NCBI RefSeq assembly: GCF_963576615.1
Contig: NC_088708.1
Location: forward strand, 31,069,191 to 31,133,190
Direction of reading: 5' to 3'
Length of the DNA: 64,000 nucleotides
From: Watersipora subatra
Lineage: Eukaryota > Bryozoa > Gymnolaemata > Cheilostomatida > Watersiporidae
Numbering within the stretch: position 1 is the stretch's first letter; each line of letters starts with the position of its first letter. Under the pieces are notes generated by a model that saw only the letters and a list, made by a program, of their open reading frames with translations, had not been told where the DNA came from and did no database searches. Made by a program: the position numbers and the translations under genes. Below are positions 48,881 through 60,800 of the stretch, piece by piece.

Positions 48881-51800
48881 ATATATGTAGGTATATATAG
48901 AGTATATATATATAGGGTATATACAGCAAATATATAGTATTACCATTAACAGTACAATTGACTAGCTGTCTTAACAGCTGCATCCTTTCTTGTATATTTT
49001 ATGCTGGTATGTAGATGAATGCAAATAAATGACTCTGATTCTGTCGTATAATATCACACAACCAAAGACTGCAAACACCAAGCTAACCCTAATTTCAAGG
49101 TCTCTGGCTATTTGATTTACAGTATTCGATAGTATTATAATTTATCATTCTTCTGGATATATATGTTAAGATGTAGTATTATTGTAATGTACATGTGTGC
49201 CAGCGACCTAGTTTAAATAGAGCTACCTGCATAGTGGTTTTCACCGAGTGCAGACCCATTGAGATCGCTTTACAGCAGAAAAATTAACAGCAAAATATTT
49301 GCCCTTATTATTACTCTGTACCCTGGCAGTCTGTTGCGTCACAAGAGATCGTCTGGTGTAATAAGTAACTGCACAATTATTCCAAAATGTGGCAAGGTAA
49401 CCGTCTTGCCACTGGCTACTATGCCGAAAATCACGAGTTCGAATTCGATTGAAAGCAATCTTTTTCTCAACCTTCAGCTGTAGCTCCGGATGGATGGACA
49501 CGACTCCTACTATAGCAGAGTTAGCGAAGGACACGACTCCTACTATAGCAGAGTTAGTGAGGGACACGACTCCTACTATAGCAGAGATTTAGCGGAGGAC
49601 AAGACTCTTTCTATAGCAGAGTTAGCGAAGGACGAGACTTCTACTAGAGCAGAGTTAGTGAAGGACACGACTCCTACTAGAGCAGAGTTAGTGAAGAACA
49701 CGACTCCTACTAAAGCAGAGTTAGTGAAGGACACGACTCCTACTAGAGCAGAGTTAGCGAAGGACACGACTCCTACTATAGCAGAGTTAGTGAAGGACAC
49801 GACTCCTACTATAGCAGAGTTAGCGAAGGACACGACTCCTACTATAGCAGAGTTAGCGAAGGACACGACTCCTACTAGAGCAGAGTTAGTGAAGGACACG
49901 ACTCCTACTAGAGCAGAGTTAGTGAAGGACACGACTCCTACTAAAGCAGAGTTAGTGAAGGACACCACTCCTACTAGAGCAGAGTTAGCGAAGGACACGA
50001 CTCCTACTAGAGCAGAGTTAGTGAAGGACACGACTCCTACTATAGCAGAGTTAGTGAAGGACACGACTCCTACTATAGCAGAGTTAGTGAAGGACACGAC
50101 TCCTACTATAGCAGAGTTAGTGAAGGACACGACTACTACTAGAGCAGAGTTAGTGAAGGAGCAGAGGCCACATAAATTTAATGTTTTTGCCATGACCACC
50201 TTGAGCAACTGTCACAAGTTGTCAACACGCTGTCACAAGTTTGACTGAAGCTGCTGATTGTGCATGTTTATTAGTATAAATGTGTTAGTTTCATTAATAT
50301 GGGATATGCATAACCTTGTTGTTGCTTGCAGTGGACCATGGGGACATTGATGACAATATATCGGTTGACAGTATTGGTTCTCCAACATCTAATATTAAAG
50401 ATTCCAATTTATTCACCACATCTGCTAATGACGATGGAGTGAATGCTGATCTTGGTAAGTGGCATACCGTAGTAATCACTATAGCTGCCACATTCGCTAA
50501 GTTTTCATTATGTGGTACAATTTAAGATTTGGTTATGCGATACTGCGTCGATGAATGCATCGACTTTTCATGCATAAATTCGGGACACACCAGTTCAAGT
50601 GTCAAGATTCATAAGAGAACAGTCTATTTTGATATTAGTGATATATTTATATTAGTGATATATTTATATTAGTGATATACAGTCAAACATGGATAACTCG
50701 TCCACGGATAGCTCGAACACATGGTTAATTCGAACATTTCCTTTGGTCCGTTCCCACGTAATGATAAATTGCTATAGATAACTCGAACTCAACACTGTTA
50801 ATTCAAACTGTTTTTTTGCCCAACGGCTACCGAAACGGTTGTTATCGCTTTAGAAAATCACTTTATTCAAAGCCATAGAGGTAAACTTCATCTTTTCGTA
50901 ATTCATAAGCGTCGTTATTACCACCATCGGCAAAATATTTTTGTCAACGACTTTTCTAAAAGTTTGGTGAAATTTGATTTATACTGCGATACGATGAATA
51001 GCACGGGCTAGCCGGGTCACGCTCGCAAGGATTTTCGCCACGCACATACAAAACAAAAATCGCATGTTATTTTGTATGTGCGTGGCGAAAATTCTTGAGT
51101 GCGTGACCCGGCTAGCCCGTGATGAATAGTTTTCCGACGCGACGTTGATTCCGTGTTGAATCAACGTCGGAATGTTGAATGTTTAAAACGTCTTAAAAAT
51201 TTTTGTAATTAAACGTATACGTTGTCTGAGCTACAAAAAACTATTCATCGTTTGACCTAAACACAGAATACGTGTGTACATTCAATAAGTATCTATTAAA
51301 CAAGCGTGAGTGATATAGAATGTACCGTAAAACCTCGTAAAACTTCTAATTGAACTGCCTCGGAGTGTTGCTCTTAACGAATCCCAGGTAAAGTAAGGTA
51401 ATCTGCATAAACTTCAAGAAAAAACGACAAAATTGATCGTGGGTAAAACTTCAAAAGAAAAAAATGTCTTTTCTTTTGAGCATTTCAACAACGATCAAGT
51501 TTTGCCAATGTCAATCTGAAAAACGTCCTGGCAATAACATCACCTCAAACAACAAACCAATCTCAAGTGATAGAAAAATCTCTATACTTTTTCATGAAAA
51601 CGTTTTAAACTTTACATTAGAAGCATTTAATTTGAAACAAGCCATTTGTGCTTTTGATTTATATTATAGTTTGTATATGTACATGTATTTACTAATAAGT
51701 AAGTAAATATATGGACTTGTGACAGTGCTCTGATAACTTGAACGCTCTGATAATTCGAACACTTTTGCTCGGTCCCTTGAAGTTCGAGTTATCCATGTTT

Positions 51801-54800
51801 GACTGTATTTATATTAGTGATATATTTATATTAGTGATATATTTATATTAGTGATATATTTATATTAGTGATATATTTATATTAGTGATATATTTATATT
51901 AGTGATATATTTATATTAGTGATATATTTATATTAGTGATATATTTATATTAGTGATATATTTATATTAGTGATATATTTATATTAGTGATATATTTATA
52001 TTAGTGATATATTTATATTAGTGATATATTTATATTAGTGATATATTTATATTAGTGATATATTTATATTAGTGATATATTTATATTAGTGATATATTTA
52101 TATTAATGATATATTTATATTAGTGATATATTTATATTAGTGATATATTTATATTAGTGATATATTTATATTAGTGATATATTTATATTAGTGATATATT
52201 TATATTAGTGATAGGGGTAACGGGGGCACTTTGGGCCGTTTTTGACATGTGATGCTGCGGAGTCAGCCGTAGATCGCGGATAGCTACCATATTTTACACT
52301 GTGGGAAATTGATGTGTTTGCTACATTCTATCAATGTTTGGTTGGTTTAGTTGCTCAATTTTTTTGTAAAAGTGTATATCAAAAAGCTGTATGTGAGTGG
52401 CCCAAAGTGCCCCGGGGCTGGGGCAGTTTGGACCGGGTGTCGGGGCACTTTGGCCACATTGTAATCTTTGATGCTTTTCCCATGATTTTATTTAAACTGA
52501 AATGAAAACCAAAACTTGAAGTTCAGCAGCAATAGACTTTATATTATGTAAGATGCAATGCGTATTAATTAGGGCTATTAGATACTGTTGACCGCTATTT
52601 AGTATACAAAAATAATGTTTAAAAACACTCCGATAGATCTATCGGAAAACTCAGGCTTTTCCGAAGTTCTTTTTGTTCCGCCAGTGACGGCAGGAGAAAA
52701 CAATAGTAATACAATGTCTTTGATGTCTACAATAGATCGAACTTTAGTGTCAGGCTTTAGAAACTGACCGCCCCATACATAAACAACAAAATTTACTTCT
52801 ACATCATTTGCCGATTTAGCTGTTACCATTGCAACATAGTTTTTCTTTGACTTGGCTCCGTGCATAGCCACCAGTACATAATCAAAGATATTTATGGCGC
52901 TACTGGTGATGGCACTAGAATCTGGCATTACTTCATCAAAATTATCCGGGTCTTCAGTGTCACTTTTTACTTGCTCAGCCAGTTCAGCTTCTGAATTGTC
53001 ATCTTCACTTGAGCTGTCTTCTTCAGGGATTGCCCTCTTCGCAATCTGAAGCAAAACATTGTGCAGTTATATAATGATAGAAAATAGTAACAGTAGAGCT
53101 ATTATGTATGTTATTTGATTTATTAGCACTTTTTGAATTAAAATCCTCACCTTTCTGCCTTTCCTTTTTTATAGCTCGTTCTTTAGCTTCGAGAGTTAGG
53201 CACTGCTTCACTGGAGTATTGGTTAGAATAGACGTTGACATTCTTTTGCAACGTCCAAGATTTTTTCGTGGCCCAGCTTTAGAATGTGGTCGGATATCCT
53301 CCGGAGTGATGATTTCTGGCACCACTTTCCTCAAATTATTAGGTATAGATGAAATTGCAGACGAACCTTTTGAAGCAAAAGTTGAGGGAATAGGTTGATC
53401 ATTTGGTGGCTCAGGTGGACCCGTTTATCCAAAAGTTGAGGGAACAGGTCGATCAGTTGGCAGCGGCATGAGAGCAGGGGCAGGTCAGTCCGTCACGTAA
53501 AAGCCAAAAAATTCATCATCAGAAAAGGCAATTCTGTCAAAGGGAGAGATTCCTAGCCTTGTGAATCCAGACGCAATATTCCCTGTTGTAAATGGTTTGG
53601 GAAATGCCACACTCAGCAGCTGAGCCATATGGTTTGTGAACTGTTGTCAGCACCGTCTCATATATGTTCCAGATGTTTTTCGCTTGAAATCCACATCTTC
53701 TTTGAACTTCTTCCAAATTGTCAAAGAAATCGTTGACATTTTCTTTGTTGAAACTTGTGCTACGACCTAGGCTAGTCGCTTCCGGCTTATGAATTGTAAG
53801 TTCAGTATGTCGTTTCATAAATCCGGTTATCCTGTCTTCTCCTGCATATTGGTTTTCATTCCACACAGCCGGATATTTGCAGCCCAGTTTTTTGACATAC
53901 TGCCATGCCAATTCTCGGCATTGTTTTTTGGTCAAACCATTGTGGTGTTTACCAGCTGTAATAAGGTAGTTCTTAAGCATATTATCTTGAGTGTTATTGA
54001 ATACCTTCCATGCTGAAGTTGTTTGTGTTAGTTTACTACCTCTGTTTCACCACAAGAATGACTTCCTTTCACATATCTGGCTAAAGAGGTGCGTGGTATG
54101 GAGAGAGCTATAGATACTTGTCAAACAGACTGTCTTTCTTCTATTACCATTCGTACAGCTGTACGCATTACATCAGCGATGGTAGAATCAAAAAATTTTT
54201 TTTGGTAATTTCGAACCATCTTTGTAATATACTAAAACAACATTATCAACATTAGGTTCATTGTCAACAGATAGTGATGATACGCTGTGAAATAAACTAA
54301 AACAAAAGTACATTTCCAAATATAATTGACCTGGGGCACTTTGGGCCATGGCCCAAAGTGCCCCAGATCATGCGACCCAAAGTGCCCCACGCTATGTTAC
54401 TAATGAAAATGTTGCACAGCTCATTTTGTATGAAAGTGATACATTAGATAAAGCGAAGAAACAAGCAAAATATACATCCAAATAATGACATAGTTCAACC
54501 CAATCTGTATCCATATACGATTGGAGTATGTGATTCAAATAGTTTAGATGCAATATTTTAGTTTTTCATACAAAAATCAGGTAAAACTAACCTGTGTTAG
54601 CCCACCTTGCTTTAGCTGATAGAAACCAACATGGATGATCTATGACATTTCTTCCTCTCATATTATCAAAAGATGATAACTCCAACAAATACAAAAATGC
54701 TCAAAATATGGGTGGCCCAAAGTGCCCCTATGACCAAAGTGCCCCCGTTACCCCTATATTTATATTAGTGATATATTTATATTAATGATATATTTATATT

Positions 54801-57800
54801 AGTGATATATTTATATTAGTGATATATTTATATTAGTGATATATTTATATTAGTGATATATTTATATTAGTGATATATTTATATTAGTGATATATTTATA
54901 TTAGTGATATATTTATATTAGTGATATATTTATATTAGTGATATATTTATATTAGTGATATATTTATATTAGTGATATATTTATATTAGTGATATATTTA
55001 TATTAATGATATATTTATATTAGTGATATATTTATATTAATGATATATTTATATTAGTGATATATTTATATTAGTGATATATTTATATTAGTGATATATT
55101 TATATTAGTGATATATTTATATTAGTGATATATTTATATTAGTGATATATTTATATTAGTGATATATTTATATTAATGATATATTTATATTAGTGATATA
55201 TTTATATTAATGATATATTTATTGTTGTTTCTTCCATCTACACAAACTCGTTAGAAATCTTGAGCGAAATGGTTCTAAACAGATGGTGCAATGATAATGC
55301 TTTGATCAATCCTTCTCGGTCGATGAAATATGTAGTCGATAAATCATTGTTTCGTATAATAATCCATCGTTTTTTTGACGTTATAACCCTGTTTGCACAT
55401 GCGCTCGTCTACGAAAAAGCCGCCATCTTTGTAGAAAACGATCATCATTCGTATTCATTCTTGATTAATAGTATTTTTTGGTGTTGTTTTGATACTAAAA
55501 TAAAAAATTTGCAAACAAAAGCATTGTTTGCAATAATTAATTGCAGAAGCTTCGGGTTTTTAACGATAAAGGTTGTCTATAAAGATGGCAGACAACGATA
55601 GAATGACGTCACGAAAAGACGAAGGATTCATTTTTATATCGGTAAACTTGATCTTCATGACAGTATCATCTCATGGAAGTTGATTAATTACCTAAAAGTA
55701 GTTACATACATGAAGGTAGCAAAGTGGATGTCGTGTAAATGGTTACAGAACAAACAGTTTAAATTTTTAATTTGGAATGTTAATAATTTTTATTATTCAG
55801 CGAGCTCGCAGCCAATCAGTACTATAGGTTAATAGCGAATAGGGATTGTTATCACTGTTGTTATGTAGACTAGCACCATTTCAGACACTTTAAATCTTAT
55901 GCGTGATAAGCACTGTGCTATAGATGCACCCTTTCTTACATCCAATATTTTTGTGAAACTCGGTTCATAAATGTGAAAAAAGAAAATTTTAATGTCGTAT
56001 TGTAGATGTTAACACGGATAGGGTTTTTTCTGTAAAATCTATGTCTATCTCATGGCATTACCATTATGAAACATATCATAAATATTAGTTCCAGCATGTT
56101 GAAAATTAGCGAAGTGTATCACAACTAAATTTATACTTTTGAGTTAATCAAACTTCAATATAACATGCAAAACCTCCATCTTGAGCTGCATTATAAAGAT
56201 GAGACCAGCCCAGTTTCTCAGTCCTTGCTCTATAAATACTGGCAGTTTTACTGGTAGGTTATTGGATGGGGCTGAATGAATAATTGTTAAACTGGTAAAT
56301 CAAGTGAGGCAGCTTAGAATTCCAGTTTGGCATTAATCTGTGCATGTAAAGGTGATTGCTTCACATAATTGTTAAAAATTTATAGCCATTTGTCTTTCAA
56401 CTATGCAATATAGAACGATAGCTTTTCTATTCTGTTTTAGAAATTTAAAATTAGAGATTTGCTTGAAAGCCTTTGTAGATGATTTTATAATATTTAAGTG
56501 TCATTTTAAATGTCAGTAAATAAACCCAACCTAATTCATTTTGACACCTTAATTAGTTAAATTGCGGTTACCTCCATGCATCTATAGAAATTTGCTTTAC
56601 TTTGAGTGCAGTCTCTTAGGGAGCTTATTAATTTGCTGAAAAATTTGAGGTATATATAATGACTGCTTTGTGTATCATTTGGTAAGATTTTATGATGAAC
56701 TTTGGGCTGTACAGTTTCAATACTTTTATGAAGAAAGTCATTTGCACTAGTTGAAAGCAATGAAAGCAATGAGACTATCATGAAAGAATAAATGTTATAT
56801 AGAGTAATTATATACTCTTACCAATTCTTTTGTTATCAGAAAATAGTAGTTTGTCACGCAACTCTCATCTTAACTTTTCACTGCCATACGCGAGTTTATG
56901 CGAATTCTATGATCGACTGCCGGAGGCAAATTTTTGAGAAGTTCACTGTGGTTGCGTAGTAACTGAATATTAATAATTCGTGACAACATAACCGACGATC
57001 ATTAGTATTTCTAATGTGTTAAGAGTGTTGTTCGAATACTTCTCTGAAAAATTGGCCTATATTCGCTAAGCAAATTATCTTTGATCAGAAAATTTCAAGT
57101 CAAAAATTAACATTTTTGTCTGATGATTTAACTTTTTAGTTGCAATATGGTTTCTGCAAGCACCTCCTGTGTTAGAAACAGAATAGATTCCGTTGATGAC
57201 ATAGCCGATTCAGAATTAATTAAATATTGAGACAATGAAAGTGACAACACTGACTCTGATGGTGACGAAAGTCATAGTTTTGTAAGAGCAAGGAATATAA
57301 TAGTAGAGGATCATTATAGCTTCATAGCAATCGTAGCTTCACCTAGCTTTAGCAATGCACATAGTATAGCTACATTGTATATTTTGCATAGCTCTGTTTG
57401 TTACCATGTTGGCAACATGAAATATATAACAAAAATGCTCTAGATAAAGTTTCAAATGGAAAGAACTTGTATACATATCATGCAGCCAAATCAGCAATTT
57501 TCAGTACATTGGCTGGCGATAGATCGAAAGCTAAATTTGTACATGGATGACAGTGAAAGGGTTGATAGCTTCTTAGTGAGTGAATTGCAGTTGGATTTGT
57601 TATCTATTAGTTAGATTGAATCTATAAATTGTCCGTTATTTACAATTATATATTATTACAATTATCTATTATCTACATACCTTGTTCTACTTCTATTATT
57701 GTTGATAAAAATAGACTACAATCATAAGAGGAGCGATAAATAATCAATATTAATGTGAGAATCAAGGTTGAGATAGCTAATGCTTAAGTAGAAACCAATA

Positions 57801-60800
57801 TTAGTAAAACATGATATAATTGACTGTCACTATTCATGCCCAGAGATAACCAGACATCTATGTTTGAGACTAGGCTAACCAGTTATGTCACGGAAAGTGA
57901 GTTTTACTCATCGACGTTTAACTTTACAAAATCCACATGTTATTTCAATAGTTGCAGTCATATGTAGAAGTCTATAAGCACAGTTTTGCTTTTACCAATA
58001 AAAACTTGTGTACGAGAACTTCTCCATTTTGTGACTTGTTATTTAGCTGAGAGCTTTTGCGCCGCATAAGCTGCAGATTACAAGAAACCATGCCTTGCTG
58101 CATCATTATAGATGAATTTGGATCACGGATTGGTTATAACCATGTTTCTTGGCTGCCTTGACTAGAGAGTTAAGCTTATCTCATGCGAGTTAGTAGTTGT
58201 TAGATAGAAGAGGAAGTTGTTGTGCCGGCAGCAAAATGAAGGATGGATAGTTGGCAGATTAGCATGTTTCAGCTCATGTGAGGACACTGGTCTTCCTAAA
58301 ACTGTTGTCTTGTTTAACACCGTTCATTGCCACCGTTCATTGCCACCGTTCATTGCCACCGTTCATTGCCACCGTTCATTGCCACCGTTCATTGCCACCG
58401 TTTTAGGTCTGACTATTGGAATTTGCTAAATGTTTTTAGCAGAGCTCTGTTTGCTTTAACGTGTTAATTCTGCATCATGCGAAAAGTAAACCACATTGAC
58501 TGGCTATGGTCAGCCTGAAGGTTTTGGGCATGTCTGGTCATCCCTCAGTGATTGCTGCCATAAAGTCTAGTTAGGCTATTCTGTTATTTAGAGATACAAC
58601 ATGCTTGTTCAAGTCTGAGCTCGCGTGTGCCTACAATTGTCTTTTGGCTTACAGAGGCGATATTTCAGCAGCATGGAGCGCATGCGATAGACTTTAAAGG
58701 GGAAGCGATCACATTCAAGGCCACTACTGCTGGAATCATCTCCACATTATCTCACTGTCTCGAGCTGATGGGTCAGCGGGAGGATGCATGGAAGAAGAAA
58801 TATGACAAGGTATAGCATTTATTCATATAACGGTGTGATCACGCTGTTAGCTTTATGTAACAGTGTGTCTTCTGGGTTGAAGCTATGAGACAGTTTTGCT
58901 GAAGTATACGACAGTAGGCACTAGTTGAGCAATTGCTTTCTGGCTGAGTGTCCCATGATGGTGCTATGCAAACCTGCTAGTCAATGTCATATGTCGAACT
59001 GCGTGCACATGATTAAATCAAGCGTGACTCACTCTGTGGGTAGTTTAAGACAAATTTGGTTTTGGAATGACAAGTTGCCAATGGTTGACACAAAATGTGA
59101 ATACTGTATTTTGTGTCGTGTCAACTACTAAACAAACCTTTGAATGACTCAAAATTAACGCTCGAAAAGCAATTGCCTGCTGGAATTCTCTTACTAAAAA
59201 CTGATCTCTAGCTGCTAAACCCTTTAGTCAGGTCTTTCAGTAAGGCATCAACCTCTCTGCTCCCAAATATTAACTGCTAGTATGACTAGCAGCCTAGGGG
59301 CAGTTTACCTGATTGTTCTGTATACTGTCTCACTGCGATATTCAACTGAATTTGGTTCACTGAATGGTTGAGGCCTTGAGGCCTTGAGGCTAAGTAGAAT
59401 GCTATTTATGTTTGTGAACGCTCAAGCTGATGAAATGGATTGTTTGCTTAGCCTGGTTTTGTGTGGTAACTAATCAACATTGGAGATTGTGATTATATAA
59501 GTGTTGGTCAGCAAACTCAGTTTTTCTCCGCTAATCAAATGGTTGCACGCTTCTGTTTTCTGAATTGAGTCGATGTATCATATTCTTGTATGGATATAAA
59601 TACGTGCGTATGTATGTGTGTATTTATATACATATACATGGATACATTTCAAAGTTTGTCGCTGGTCCTTCTGTATGTCTAGCTATAGCTATGAAAATCT
59701 TGGAATTAAAATTTTGCACTCTGCTTGCCTTGAACTCGCGAAGATTGCAACCGGAGGTTTGCAATCCAATTCTCTAACCACGAGACTACAAAAGCTCTTC
59801 CAATTAATAGCTCTTACTATATAACATGTACACCCTTTTCCGGTTTTTATACCCAAAATGATGTATTAATTGAATTCTATGAAACGCGATGCTTTTTCGT
59901 GTTTTCTTGAACTTCTATTTCCGATTTTCCGTAAGGTTCAATTGGTAAATCGCCATCAAGGCCAATTCTTTTTACGCGGACAATTGTATTATCTCGAGTA
60001 AGAATAGCATCTATATTCTCTCTCCATTCGATCAGTCAAAGACAGTATGATATCTCATTTTTACATTTCGTATTCAAAGTTTTAATGGAAAACTTCTGCT
60101 AGAACGGTAACCTTTTTTATACACACACTTTTATGCACGAATTGTTATTATTAATTCAGCATATGCAGGATTTTTATTTTGTTTTCTCAGTTCATATTAA
60201 TTATATCATTACCAAATCATCTTTTCTTGTAATCTTGCACTTTTAAAATGGGAACTCCCTTGTTATATGTTAAATAAAAATAAATTTTATTTGCAAAGAC
60301 TTTTATTACCCGGACAATGCTGGGCATTCATCTAGTATACATATAAACATATACAGCGCACACACACATATATATATGTGTGTGTGTGTGCACGCGCAGA
60401 GGGCTCAATGATAAAATCAGAGGAAGTTAAAATCAGTAAAATAGACTATATCTTTAGATAAAACACTTCATTACTAATAGTTTCATGCTTTGTAAGAGCA
60501 ATTTTCAGAGATTGGAATCTCTTTATTTATTTGACGTATTCATTACAGTTTGGTTATCGTCTTGTCACGTGATGTCCTCACATGAATTAAAAGGCCAATA
60601 AAAAGCTCAATATAAAACTTATCGTAGCACTAGTTTATGACAAACACTTCGGGTTTTACCAAAGACCCGTATCAAATATAGATGCTCGCTACTTTACAGT
60701 TTTGTTTCGGCTTGGACTAATCGTCAAGTCGTAATCTGATCATGTGACCCAATACTTCGAAAATAATTTTTGCAGCACTTTTCGATTATCACAGGTGACC

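Noticed and set aside
49490-50248. 252-codon plus and 210-codon minus open frames
   Set aside because: Both come from one 33-bp minisatellite inside CERT intron 4; mirror-image frames on both strands are expected from such a repeat.
55260-55601. 113-codon plus open frame next to the satellite
   Set aside because: No recognisable domain or splice context; probably chance or an old element.
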